Shown here: one piece after another, positions 25,542 to 33,951 of the stretch
Position numbering within the stretch: the first letter of the stretch is position 1
How the letters are laid out: every line of letters starts with the position of its first letter
From: Hymenobacter properus
Lineage (GTDB): Bacteria > Bacteroidota > Bacteroidia > Cytophagales > Hymenobacteraceae
Assembly (NCBI RefSeq): GCF_015694735.1
Contig: NZ_JADQDP010000003.1
Coordinates: forward strand, 62,001-126,000
Length of the DNA stretch: 64,000 nt
Direction: 5' to 3'
Program-made: the position numbers and the translations under genes
Notes under the pieces: generated by a model
The model's input: the letters and a program-made list of their open reading frames with translations, nothing else
The model's database searches: none
Told to the model about the DNA's origin: nothing

Positions 25542-27023
25542 ATGACAAGATTTATACAAGCCGCATTATTTTTTCTGGCTTCGATTATCCAATTCTCAGT
25601 TGCGGTAGCCAACCCGCTGGCTCCGACACCCCTCAATGGGCAATGGCGCGGCCCTCTGAAACTGCTGGGGGGCGAAATCAACATCGTCATCACCATTGTG
25701 CCACTCACCAACGGCACTTACTACGCCGCCCTCGACGCGCCGCAGCAGCGCATCAGCCGCATGCCGGTGGAGGTGGAGGTGAAAGACGACAACCTCACCC
25801 TGCGCATTGAGCAGGCGGGCAGCAGCTTCGTGGGCAAGATTCAGGACAACGGTGCCACCTTCAGCGGCACCTGGAAGCAGCCCGGCGTGACGGCCCCCAT
25901 GGTGCTGAAGCAGGCAACTGCTTCTACCCAGGCCGCTACCAAGTTCAAGGCCACGCCGCCTTATCGTCAAACCGACATCACCTTCACCAACCCCGTCACC
26001 AAGCACCGCCTGGCCGGCACTCTCACCGTGCCCGCCGGCGAAGGCCCGTTTGCGGGCGTGGTGCTGCTGTCCGACTCGGGCCCGCAAAGCCGGGAGGTGG
26101 AAGTGCCCGGCTACCGCATGTTTGGCCAGCTGGCCGACTACCTCACCCGCCACGGCGTGGCCGTGCTGCGCTTCGACGACCGGGGCGTGGGCAAATCGGG
26201 CGGCACCTACGCCAGCGCCACCACCGCCGACCTGGTGACCGACGCCCAGGCGGCGCTGGCTCAGCTGCGGGCTACCCCGCTGGTGGCGGCGCACCGCGTG
26301 GGGCTGCTGGGGCATGGCGAAGGCGCCAACGTGGCCCTGCTAGCGGCGGCTGGGGCCGGCCGGGCGCCGGCGTTTGTGGTGTCGTTGGCGGGCTACGGGC
26401 AAACAGGCTACGACGTGCTGCTGCGTCAGCAGGGCGAAATCATGCGCCTCATCGGGGCCGACCCGGCACAGGTGAAAGCCGCACAGGAAGTGTACCAACG
26501 CACGGTGAGCATCATTCGCCAAACGCCCGACAATGCCGCGGCGCGCACCAAGGTGGCCGCCCTGCTGGCGGGCGCCAACCTGGGCCTCGACGGCAGCATG
26601 GCCCGCGCCCGCGCCGTGCAGCTCACCTCGCCCTGGGCGCGTTATTTCTTCGATTTCGACCCGCAGGCCAAGCTCGACAAGGTGCAGTGCTCGGTGCTGC
26701 TGCTCAATGGCACGGCCGACCTGCAGGTATCGGCCCGGCGCAACATGACGCCGCTCTACAAGGCCCTACGTCACGCCAAGCGCACGGCCACCTCCTACAA
26801 GCTCACCGGTGTCAACCACCTGTTTCAGGCCCCGGCGGCCGCGTGGCCGCTGGTGAATGGGGCCCCGCAAGCCGTTTTTTCGCCCGAGGCATTGAAGCTC
26901 GTACACAGCTGGGTGGCCCGCGAAACCACGCCACCCGGCGGCCCTTTGCCCGTGACCGTGAAGCGCCCCGGCCCTTCGCGCAAGGTGAACCGCACGCCCA
27001 GCACCAACCGCACCCGCAGCTAG
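25542..27023 (+). CDS. Alpha/beta-hydrolase-fold protein lacking the catalytic serine (probable pseudoenzyme)
   Basis: A 493-residue tandem paralogue of the preceding hydrolase, with signal peptide, beta-rich domain (LNGQWRGPLKLLGGEINIVI) and hydrolase domain. The Asp (NGTADLQVS) and His (GVNHLFQ) are kept, but the nucleophile elbow reads GLLGHGEGA: residue 259 is Gly (codon GGC, one base from Ser AGC). It should therefore not work as a serine esterase. The C-terminus carries a basic Pro-rich extension of about 35 residues (VKRPGPSRKVNRTPSTNRT). The start is ATG 25542; an in-frame TTG at 25530 is less likely. A binding or regulatory role, or recent decay, are the alternatives. Confidence 0.85.
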   Translation: MTRFIQAALFFLASIIQFSVAVANPLAPTPLNGQWRGPLKLLGGEINIVITIVPLTNGTYYAALDAPQQRISRMPVEVEVKDDNLTLRIEQAGSSFVGKIQDNGATFSGTWKQPGVTAPMVLKQATASTQAATKFKATPPYRQTDITFTNPVTKHRLAGTLTVPAGEGPFAGVVLLSDSGPQSREVEVPGYRMFGQLADYLTRHGVAVLRFDDRGVGKSGGTYASATTADLVTDAQAALAQLRATPLVAAHRVGLLGHGEGANVALLAAAGAGRAPAFVVSLAGYGQTGYDVLLRQQGEIMRLIGADPAQVKAAQEVYQRTVSIIRQTPDNAAARTKVAALLAGANLGLDGSMARARAVQLTSPWARYFFDFDPQAKLDKVQCSVLLLNGTADLQVSARRNMTPLYKALRHAKRTATSYKLTGVNHLFQAPAAAWPLVNGAPQAVFSPEALKLVHSWVARETTPPGGPLPVTVKRPGPSRKVNRTPSTNRTRS

Positions 27024-27154
27024 GCCGGGCCACGCCCTCTTCGGAGTAGCGGGAATGATGAATTTATTTCTATCATTGCGCAGCAGCCGGCCTAACGGGC
27101 TGGCTTTCTGCCTTGCCTCTACCCACTCGGGCCACTTGGCGGCCCTGCCCCCTT

Positions 27155-28216
27155 ATGGCACCTACTCCCCCGCCCCGGCCTTCACGCACCTGGGACGACT
27201 CGGCCCCGATGCGCTGGGTGCGGCGCTCCTTTGGCTATTCGCGCAGCGAAGCGCGGGGCCTGGCGGGGCTGCTGCTGCTCATGCTGCTCACCATTGTGGC
27301 CCCCATTCTACTGCGGCCGGAGCTGCCCACCTACCTGCCCGCCGCCGACCAAAAGGGCCTTGATGAGCTAGCCGCCCAATTGAAGGAACACCGCACGGTG
27401 GAGCAGGGCTACGCCACCCGCTACCCGAAACGCGACTACCAAAAGCTAGAGCGCAATGAGTCGCGGTTCCCAACCGTGCCCCAGGTGCCCCTCAGCCCTT
27501 TCGACCCCAATGCCCTCACGGCCGAAGGCTGGGAGGCGCGGGGCGTGCCTCACTTTGTGGCCGCCCGCATCGTGAAATACCGCGAGGCCGCCGGAGGCTT
27601 CAAGGCCAAGGCGCAAGTGAAAAAGATGTACGGGCTGGAGGATTCCGTGTACCAGCGCCTGGCCCCTTTCATGCAGCTGCCCGATGAGGCCCCCAAGCGC
27701 GAGCGGCCCGACTACGCCGCCGGCCGACCCGGTCCCGATGGCAGGTTTCCGGCCTTTGCCGCCAGCGAAGCAGCGCCCTCAAAATTCCCCCGCAAGCCTC
27801 GCAACCTGCAGCCCTTCGACCTGAACCTGGCCGATACCACGCAGCTGATGCAGATTCGCGGCATCGGCTCCGGCCGGGCCAAATGGGTGGTAAAGTACCG
27901 CAACCAGCTGGGTGGCTACGTACGCGAAGACCAGCTGGACGAGGTGTTTGTGCTGCGCGACGCGCCCGACCTGCGCGACAGCCTCAAGAAATACACCTTT
28001 GTGGCACCTGGCTTCACGCCCAGAGCCGTGAATCTGAACACGGCCACCTTCGATGAACTGTATTTGCAGCCCTACATAGGCAAGCCACGGGCGCGCCTCA
28101 TTGTGGCCTATCGGCAGCAGCATGGGCCTTTCAAATCGGTGGAAGATTTAAAGCAAGTTCCGGTTCTCAAGCCCGCCGATATTGAGAAGATGCGGCCCTA
28201 CGTGCGCGTTGAGTAG
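27155..28216 (+). CDS. ComEA-like helix-hairpin-helix protein, membrane anchored
   Basis: A 353-residue protein starting at ATG 27155, with one transmembrane helix near residues 38-55 (GLAGLLLLMLLTIVAPILL) and three helix-hairpin-helix repeats: around GVPHFVAARIVKYREAAGGF, IRGIGSGRAKWVVKYRNQLG and YIGKPRARLIVAYRQQHGPF, each followed by a linker of the type VEDLKQVPVL. Such repeats bind DNA backbone in ComEA, which takes up DNA in competence. No other competence gene is nearby, so a DNA-binding role is likely but uptake is unproven. Positions 28217-28449 hold nothing I recognise. Confidence 0.85.
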   Translation: MAPTPPPRPSRTWDDSAPMRWVRRSFGYSRSEARGLAGLLLLMLLTIVAPILLRPELPTYLPAADQKGLDELAAQLKEHRTVEQGYATRYPKRDYQKLERNESRFPTVPQVPLSPFDPNALTAEGWEARGVPHFVAARIVKYREAAGGFKAKAQVKKMYGLEDSVYQRLAPFMQLPDEAPKRERPDYAAGRPGPDGRFPAFAASEAAPSKFPRKPRNLQPFDLNLADTTQLMQIRGIGSGRAKWVVKYRNQLGGYVREDQLDEVFVLRDAPDLRDSLKKYTFVAPGFTPRAVNLNTATFDELYLQPYIGKPRARLIVAYRQQHGPFKSVEDLKQVPVLKPADIEKMRPYVRVE

Positions 28217-28449
28217 CTGCCGTGCTGAACCCGGCCACAGGGTCCGACGGATTTTCAATTAGCGCTAGCCCAGCGAAAGACGGCCCAAGCAATGAAGCCA
28301 ACAGGGCCTCCGGGCGACTACCGGCATATTGCAGCTCCACCATAATGCACTATTTAAACGGCTCTTTATCCAGCCGATAAGCCGAGGCCTTTTGCCAACA
28401 ATTCCGGTGTAAATCAAGTATTACTAGCCCGCTCAAACTCCCGCGCGCT

Positions 28450-29088
28450 ATGACCGACGATTTTACCACTTCCCCCGCTGGTTCCGACGAGTTGCCGTCT
28501 AATGACGGCCGCCGCACATTCATGAAGCAAGCTTCAGGGCTGCTGGGGCTGGCCCTGGCCCCGCCGCTGGTGAGCCAGGCCGAGCGCCTGACCGCCATGT
28601 CAAAAAAGGTGGAGGGCGTGACCGAAATGCGTCTAAAAGTTAACGGCACGGTACGCACCTTCAAGGCTGAGCCGCGTGTGAGCCTGCTCGACGCGCTGCG
28701 CGAAAAACTCGACCTCACCGGCTCGAAAAAGGGCTGCGACCACGGCCAGTGCGGCGCCTGCACCGTGTTGGTGGACGGCCGCCGCGTTAACAGCTGCCTC
28801 ATGCTGGCCGTGATGGCGCAGGGCAAGGAAATCACCACCGTGGAAGGGCTGGCCAAAGGCGAAGAGCTGCACCCGCTGCAGCAAGCTTTCCTCGACCACG
28901 ACGGCTTTCAGTGCGGGTACTGCACGCCAGGCCAGCTCATGTCGGGCGTGGCCTGCATCAAGGAAGGCCACGCCAAAACCGACGGCGATGTGCGCGAGTG
29001 GATGAGCGGCAACCTCTGCCGCTGCGGCGCCTATCCCAACATTGTGGCCGCTATTCGGGAAGTGGAGAAGAGCGGGTTTAAGGGGTAA
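28450..29088 (+). CDS. Tat-exported [2Fe-2S] subunit of a molybdenum hydroxylase (PaoA/YagT-like)
   Basis: The electron-transfer subunit of a xanthine dehydrogenase-family enzyme, 212 residues. A twin-arginine signal (GRRTFMKQASGLLGLALAPP) lies near residue 21, so the assembled complex is probably exported folded to the periplasm. The first cluster motif is GCDHGQCGACTVLVDG plus a later Cys (VNSCLML); the second is FQCGYCTPGQ and GNLCRCGAYPN. It is the first gene of a small-FAD-Mo operon, the order of E. coli paoABC. An inverted repeat begins right after its stop codon. Confidence 0.94.
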   Translation: MTDDFTTSPAGSDELPSNDGRRTFMKQASGLLGLALAPPLVSQAERLTAMSKKVEGVTEMRLKVNGTVRTFKAEPRVSLLDALREKLDLTGSKKGCDHGQCGACTVLVDGRRVNSCLMLAVMAQGKEITTVEGLAKGEELHPLQQAFLDHDGFQCGYCTPGQLMSGVACIKEGHAKTDGDVREWMSGNLCRCGAYPNIVAAIREVEKSGFKG

Positions 29089-29177
29089 TTAGTTGTCGGT
29101 TGCTCGTTGTTAGTTGTCAGCACAAGCCAGACCATTTTCAACGCTCTAACAACTGACAACAAGCAACTAACAACTAG
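29089..29177. repeat. Long-armed inverted repeat, class S copy 2
   Basis: Left arm 29089-29120 and right arm 29146-29177 (32 nt each) with few mismatches, built from variants of TTAGTTGTC and GGTTGCTCGTTG. It starts at the base after the stop codon of the [2Fe-2S] subunit gene and ends 4 nt before the next ATG, so it fills the whole operon gap. Confidence 0.75.
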
Positions 29178-29181
29178 CCTA

Positions 29182-30165
29182 ATGAACAACTTCTCCTACC
29201 TCCAGACCAGCCAGGCCAAAGACGCCACCGCCGCCGTGGCCGGTACCAAAGGCGCGGCCTTCATTGCGGGCGGCACCACGGTGCTCGACTTGATGAAGCT
29301 GAACGTGGAAAACCACAGCCAGCTTGTCGATATTAATATGGTGCCCTTTAAAGGCATTGAGCAGACAGCTGACGGGCTGCGCATCGGCGCGCTGGAGCGC
29401 ATGAGCGACGTGGGCGAGCACCCGCTGGTGGTGCAGAACTACCCGGTGATTTCGCAAGCCCTGCTGCTGGCCGCCTCGCCGCAGCTGCGCAACATGGCCA
29501 GCATCGGCGGCAACCTGCTGCAGCGCACGCGCTGCGGCTACTTCCGCGACGTGGCGTTTCCATGCAACAAGCGCAATCCCGGTTCGGGCTGCCCGGCGCA
29601 GGAGGGCGAAAACCGCAACCTGGCCATTCTGGGCGGCAGCAAAGCCTGCATCGCCACCCACCCCGGCGACCTCGGCGTGGCCCTGGCCGCCCTCGATGCC
29701 GTGCTATTGCTGGAAAACGCCAAGGGCAAGCAGCGCCGCGTGCCGTTGGTCGATTTCCACGTGGTGCCCGGCAACACGCCCCAGCGCGAAACCGTGCTGG
29801 AACCCGGTGAGCTCATCGTATCAGTGACGGTGCCGGCGGCAGCCCACGCCCGCAAATCCAAGTACCTGAAGGTGCGCGACCGGGCCTCCTATGCCTTCGC
29901 GCTGGCTTCGGCAGCCGTGGGGCTCGACGTGCAAAGCGGGCAGATTCGTTCGGCGCGGGTGGCGCTGGGCGGCGTGGGCACCAAGCCTTGGCGCTCGGTG
30001 GCCGCTGAGAAAATACTTACCGGCGCGCCAGCAACGGAGGCTACGTTTCGGGCAGCAGCGGCCGCCGCCCTGCGCGATGCCCAGCCCCGTGAGCAAAACC
30101 GCTTCAAGGTGGAGCTGGCGCAGAATACGCTGGTGCGGGCGCTGCTGGAGCTGTCGGCGGCATAG
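29182..30165 (+). CDS. FAD-binding subunit of the molybdenum hydroxylase (PaoB/YagS-like)
   Basis: The 327-residue flavin subunit; the start is ATG 29182 (MNNFSYLQTSQAKDA). It has the FAD-binding segment AFIAGGTTVLDLMKLNV and the family core ASPQLRNMASIGGNLLQRTR. A Cys-rich insertion follows (RCGYFRDVAFPCNKRNPGSG, then CPA, then KACIATHPGD), which in PaoB-type proteins holds an extra [4Fe-4S] cluster. The C-terminal domain includes YLKVRDRASYAFALASAAVG. This places the enzyme closer to periplasmic aldehyde oxidoreductase than to classical xanthine dehydrogenase. Confidence 0.93.
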   Translation: MNNFSYLQTSQAKDATAAVAGTKGAAFIAGGTTVLDLMKLNVENHSQLVDINMVPFKGIEQTADGLRIGALERMSDVGEHPLVVQNYPVISQALLLAASPQLRNMASIGGNLLQRTRCGYFRDVAFPCNKRNPGSGCPAQEGENRNLAILGGSKACIATHPGDLGVALAALDAVLLLENAKGKQRRVPLVDFHVVPGNTPQRETVLEPGELIVSVTVPAAAHARKSKYLKVRDRASYAFALASAAVGLDVQSGQIRSARVALGGVGTKPWRSVAAEKILTGAPATEATFRAAAAAALRDAQPREQNRFKVELAQNTLVRALLELSAA

Positions 30166-30173
30166 GCACCATA

Positions 30174-30273
30174 GAACGTCTTCAAAGCGCAGCGAAGCAT
30201 CTCGCTTGCATTGCTAATCCAGTCTTTTGATTTACTACCACAGGCGAGATGCTTCGCTGCGCTCTGCATGACG
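30174..30273. repeat. Dispersed palindrome, copy 5
   Basis: AGCGCAGCGAAGCATCTCGC on the left and GCGAGATGCTTCGCTGCGCT on the right form a perfect 20-bp inner stem; the outermost GAACGTC / GCATGACGG part is partly mismatched. It lies between the FAD and Mo subunit genes, inside an operon. Confidence 0.8.
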
Positions 30274-30301
30274 GCCTGCTGGGTCGTCCCAACCAATCCA
30301 A

Positions 30302-32641
30302 ATGGTCATGGAAAACGAACCCGCTTTTTTCGAAACCTCCCCGACGCCCGGCGTGGTAGGCAAGCCGCTGAACCGCGTGGACGGCCGGGACAAGGTGATG
30401 GGCAAGGCCAAATACTCGGCCGAGTACCCGCTGCCGGGCCTGGTGTACGGCGTGCTCAAAACCAGCGACATCGCCAAAGGCCGCGTGCAGAGCATCGACA
30501 CCAGCCTGGCGATGAAGGAGCCCGGCGTAGTTCAGATTCTTACGCACCTCAACCTGCCCAAACTGGCCAAAACGCCCAACGACCCCGAGGGCAAAAAGGC
30601 CATTGGCGCCCCCATGGGCTTTTTACCCATGACTTCGGACGTCATTCATTACGCTGGTCAGCCGGTAGCGCTGGTGGTAGCCGACACGTTTGAGCGTGCT
30701 ACTCAGGCGGCCGCGCTGGTACGGGTGAACTACGCCGCCGAGGCGCCTATTGCCGCCTATACCGACAAGCGCGCCCGGCTGTTCAACCCCGAGAAAATTC
30801 AGGACGGCAAGCAGGATGGCTACACCCGCCGTGGCGATGCGCAAGCGGCCCTGGCCAGCGCCCCCATCAAGCTAACGGCCACCTATACCCACGCCATCAA
30901 CCACCACAACCCCATGGAGCCGGGCGCCACCACCGCCATTTGGGAGGCGCCCGACCGCGTGACGGTGTACGAGTCGACCCAGGGCGTGACGCGCACGCAG
31001 AAGGCGCTGGCCGCCTACCTGGGCCTACCGCAGGACCAGGTGCGCGTCATCACCAAGTTTCTGGGCGGGGGCTTTGGCTGCAAGGGCTCGTGCTGGCCGC
31101 ACACGGTGCTCACGGTGCAAGCCGCCAAGGCCGTGGGACGGCCGGTGAAGCTGGTGCTCTCGCGCAAGCAGCAATTCACCAGCATGGGCCACCGCGAAGA
31201 CCAGACCCAGACGCTGACGCTGGGCGCGAGCAAAGAAGGCAAGCTGCTGGCGCTCATTCACGAGAAAACCTCTACCACCTCGCCCTGGGATAATTACGCC
31301 GAGGCCAACAGCAAAATCATCAACCTTCTCTACGACAGCCCCACGTTCGAGTCGCACTACGAGTTGGGCCGGGCCAACGTGATGACGTCGACCTTCACCC
31401 GCGCCCCCGGTGAGGCGCCGGGTTCCTTCGCCATTGAGTGCTCGATGGATGATTTGGCTTACCAGTTGGGTATCGACCCCATTGAAATTCGCCTGCGCAA
31501 CTACGCCGAGAAAGACCCCAGCACCGGCCAGCCCTGGAGCAGCAAAAGCCTGCGCCAGTGCTACGCCCGCGGCGCCGAGCTGTTCGGCTGGAGCAAGCGC
31601 AACCCCAAAGCCGGCGCCACCCGCAACGGCCGCCTGCTGGTGGGCTACGGCATGGCCACGGCCAGCTACCCGGTGCACAACTCGCAGGGCACAGCCCGTG
31701 TGCGCCTCTACGCCGACGGCCACGCCGTGGTGCAAGCGGGCGCCACCGACCTGGGCACCGGCACCTACACCGTGATGACGCAGGTGGCAGCCGACTCGCT
31801 GGGCCTGGCGCCCGACAAAATCCGCTTCGAGCTGGGCGACACCAAGCTGCCCACCGCGCCCAATTCGGGCGGCTCGGTGGCGGCGGGCACGGTGTCGTCG
31901 TCCGTCTACATGGCCGCGCAAGACGTGTGGGAACGCCTCACCAAAGTGGCCATCAAAGACCCCAAATCGCCGCTCTTCCAAGCCAAAGCCGAAGACGTTA
32001 CCGCCGAAAATGGGCGGTTGCAATTGAAGAAAGACGCCGCCAAAGGTGAACATTTCATGGCCCTGATGAAGCGCGCTGGAATGGACGATATCGAAGGTAG
32101 TGGCCAGGGCAAATACGGCGCCGGCTACGAAACCGGCCGCCCCAGCAACCCCGCCGGCCCCCAAAACAACACCGAATCGGAGGCCAAGCACTCTATGCAC
32201 TCCTTCGGCGCGCACTTCTGCGAGGTGCAGGTCGACCCCGATTTGGGCACTGTGCGCGTGACGCGCTGGGTGAGCGTGCACGGCGCCGGCCGCATTCTCA
32301 ACGCCAAAACGGCCCGCAGCCAGATTATCGGCGGCAGCATTTTCGGCATCGGCGCGGCCCTGATGGAGGCTACCGCCCGCGACCCGCACTACGCCCGCTA
32401 CACCAACGCCGACCTCGGCGACTACCACATTCCCGTGAATGCCGACATTCCGGACATGACCGTAGAGTTCATCGACGAGCACGACCCATACATAAACGCC
32501 ATGGGTGTGAAGGGCATCGGCGAAATCTCCATGGTGGGCGTGACGGCTGCCGTGGCCAATGCTGTGTTCCACGCCACCGGCAAGCGCGTGCGCGACTTGC
32601 CCATTACGCCGGACAAGATTTTGAGCACGAAGTCGGTGTAA
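30302..32641 (+). CDS. Molybdopterin-binding catalytic subunit of the molybdenum hydroxylase (PaoC/YagR-like)
   Basis: The 779-residue large subunit, which holds the Mo cofactor and oxidises an aldehyde or heterocycle with water as oxygen donor. Family motifs: VGKPLNRVDGRDKVMGKAKY at the N-terminus, ITKFLGGGFGCKGS (cofactor contact), APGEAPGSFAIECSMDDLAY, GTGTYTVMTQVAADSLGL and the C-terminal GVKGIGEISMVG with the presumed catalytic Glu. It has no signal of its own, as expected if it rides out on the Tat signal of the small subunit. The start is ATG 30302 or 30308. The substrate is unknown; an aldehyde is the best guess from PaoABC likeness. Confidence 0.94.
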   Translation: MVMENEPAFFETSPTPGVVGKPLNRVDGRDKVMGKAKYSAEYPLPGLVYGVLKTSDIAKGRVQSIDTSLAMKEPGVVQILTHLNLPKLAKTPNDPEGKKAIGAPMGFLPMTSDVIHYAGQPVALVVADTFERATQAAALVRVNYAAEAPIAAYTDKRARLFNPEKIQDGKQDGYTRRGDAQAALASAPIKLTATYTHAINHHNPMEPGATTAIWEAPDRVTVYESTQGVTRTQKALAAYLGLPQDQVRVITKFLGGGFGCKGSCWPHTVLTVQAAKAVGRPVKLVLSRKQQFTSMGHREDQTQTLTLGASKEGKLLALIHEKTSTTSPWDNYAEANSKIINLLYDSPTFESHYELGRANVMTSTFTRAPGEAPGSFAIECSMDDLAYQLGIDPIEIRLRNYAEKDPSTGQPWSSKSLRQCYARGAELFGWSKRNPKAGATRNGRLLVGYGMATASYPVHNSQGTARVRLYADGHAVVQAGATDLGTGTYTVMTQVAADSLGLAPDKIRFELGDTKLPTAPNSGGSVAAGTVSSSVYMAAQDVWERLTKVAIKDPKSPLFQAKAEDVTAENGRLQLKKDAAKGEHFMALMKRAGMDDIEGSGQGKYGAGYETGRPSNPAGPQNNTESEAKHSMHSFGAHFCEVQVDPDLGTVRVTRWVSVHGAGRILNAKTARSQIIGGSIFGIGAALMEATARDPHYARYTNADLGDYHIPVNADIPDMTVEFIDEHDPYINAMGVKGIGEISMVGVTAAVANAVFHATGKRVRDLPITPDKILSTKSV

Positions 32642-32668
32642 TTTTATCCAGCTGTTGGTTTATCCAGC

Positions 32669-32757
32669 TGTCATCCTGAGCGCAGCGAAGGACCTTCTCA
32701 CGCTTAAACAGTAGCTGTTCAGTCGTGACAAGTTCCTTCGCTGCGCTCAGGATGACA
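32669..32757. repeat. Dispersed palindrome, copy 6
   Basis: Subtype B: TGTCATCCTGAGCGCAGCGA with AGGACCTT on the left, TTCCTTCGCTGCGCTCAGGA with TGACA on the right. It lies between the Mo subunit and the cytidylyltransferase genes. Confidence 0.85.
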
Positions 32758-32769
32758 TCCGTTCCTTAA

Positions 32770-33360
32770 ATGCTTACTCCTCACGCTTCTATCGCCCTGC
32801 TGCTGCTGGCCGCCGGCGCCTCCACCCGCATGGGCCGGCCGAAGCAGTTGCTGCCTTACCGCGGCCGCACCCTGCTCCGCCACGCAGCCGAAACAGCAGC
32901 GGCCAGCGGCTGTGCCCCGCGCCTGCTGCTCACCGGCGCCCTCCACGCCGAGCTACTTCCGGAAGTCGATGGATTGGGTTTTGCCGTTCACCGCAACCCC
33001 AATTGGGCCACAGGCATGGGTAGTTCCATCGCGGCAGGCCTGCAGGCGCTGGAGGCCGAACACCCCGACCTGACGGCCGTCGTGGTGATGCTCTGTGACC
33101 AGCCTTTGCTTTCGGCGGAGGTGTTGCAAGAGCTTAGGCAGCAATTTCTAACTACTGGGCAAGCGGTAGTGGCTTCGGCCTACGCCGGCACCCGGGGGGT
33201 GCCGGCGCTGTTTGCGCGCAGCGTGTTCGATGAGCTGCGGGCCTTGGACGGGGCTGCCGGCGCCCGCCACCTGCTGCAGCGCTACGTGCACTTGCCCGCC
33301 GTGACGTTTGCCGGTGGCGCAGTCGATGTCGACACAGCGGAAGATTATGTTGCTCTGTGA
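32770..33360 (+). CDS. MocA-like molybdenum cofactor cytidylyltransferase
   Basis: A 196-residue nucleotidyltransferase with the MobA-like Rossmann fold. Motifs are LLLAAGASTRMGRPKQLLPY (NTP binding), RNPNWATGMGSSIAAGLQAL and VVVMLCDQPLLSAEVL. In E. coli, MocA adds CMP to molybdopterin to make the dinucleotide form used by PaoABC and xanthine dehydrogenases. Its position right after the three enzyme subunits fits that role. No XdhC/PaoD-type insertion chaperone follows it in the window. Confidence 0.92.
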   Translation: MLTPHASIALLLLAAGASTRMGRPKQLLPYRGRTLLRHAAETAAASGCAPRLLLTGALHAELLPEVDGLGFAVHRNPNWATGMGSSIAAGLQALEAEHPDLTAVVVMLCDQPLLSAEVLQELRQQFLTTGQAVVASAYAGTRGVPALFARSVFDELRALDGAAGARHLLQRYVHLPAVTFAGGAVDVDTAEDYVAL

Positions 33361-33395
33361 GGGCAAATGCCGATTTTTATCTGGTACTTCCCGGC

Positions 33396-33872
33396 ATGAA
33401 TAGAACGCTACCCACTTCTGCCCTGCCGCTGCTTGCGGTTGGCCTGCTTTCATTGGCCAGCTTGGCCGGTTGCGGCAAAAAATCTTCTCCCTCTCCTACC
33501 GCTGCCACGGCCAAACTCTCCATTAGCCGCCTGCAAACCGACGCCACCAACAGCATGGCCTACGTGCAGGTGAAACGGACCAGCGGCACGCCGTCCTACT
33601 TGCTCAAGGTGGGGGGCAACACCGATTCCTACGGCGGAACGGCCGAGGTGACCCCGCCGGCCGAATTTCCCACTGGTGAATACACCTTCCGGGTTTGGTA
33701 CCCCAATGTCGTAGTGAACCCATATTACCCCTACAACCCCGCGCCTCGCGGCAAAATCCACACCGACCTCATCGTGAACGGGTCGGTGAAAGCCAGCCTA
33801 GACCTCGACGCGGCCCGGCCCAATTTTGAGCGAGACACTTGCTCGCGCACCATTACCGTGCAGGTTCAGTAA
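33396..33872 (+). CDS. Lipoprotein of unknown function
   Basis: A 158-residue protein starting at ATG 33396, with a type II signal peptide and lipobox LAGC (Cys26), so it should be membrane anchored by lipid. The mature part (about 130 residues) has alternating strands such as NSMAYVQVKRTSGTPSYLLK and EYTFRVWYPNVVVNPYYPY and no motif I recognise. It is followed by a strong terminator and is convergent with the MFS gene. Confidence 0.8.
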   Translation: MNRTLPTSALPLLAVGLLSLASLAGCGKKSSPSPTAATAKLSISRLQTDATNSMAYVQVKRTSGTPSYLLKVGGNTDSYGGTAEVTPPAEFPTGEYTFRVWYPNVVVNPYYPYNPAPRGKIHTDLIVNGSVKASLDLDAARPNFERDTCSRTITVQVQ

Positions 33873-33902
33873 GCGTCCGCACCAACTTTAATTCATCAAT
33901 TC

Positions 33903-33950
33903 GCCCGTCGTCCCGCTCGTGCACCCACGGCCGGGCGGCGGGCTTTTTTT
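33903..33950 (+). terminator. Terminator of the lipoprotein gene
   Basis: GCCCGTCGTCC pairs with GGGCGGCGGGC (two G-T pairs) and is followed by seven T residues. It reaches the stop codon of the convergent MFS gene. Confidence 0.8.
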
Positions 33951-33951
33951 G

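Noticed and set aside
28217..28449. Possible molybdenum-cofactor riboswitch before the hydroxylase operon
   Set aside because: The gap is the right size and place, but I could not find the conserved stem set of the Moco RNA family.
31025..32572. 515-codon frame opposite the Mo subunit gene
   Set aside because: Antisense shadow with His/Val/Gly-rich sequence and no motif; the sense strand has all family motifs.
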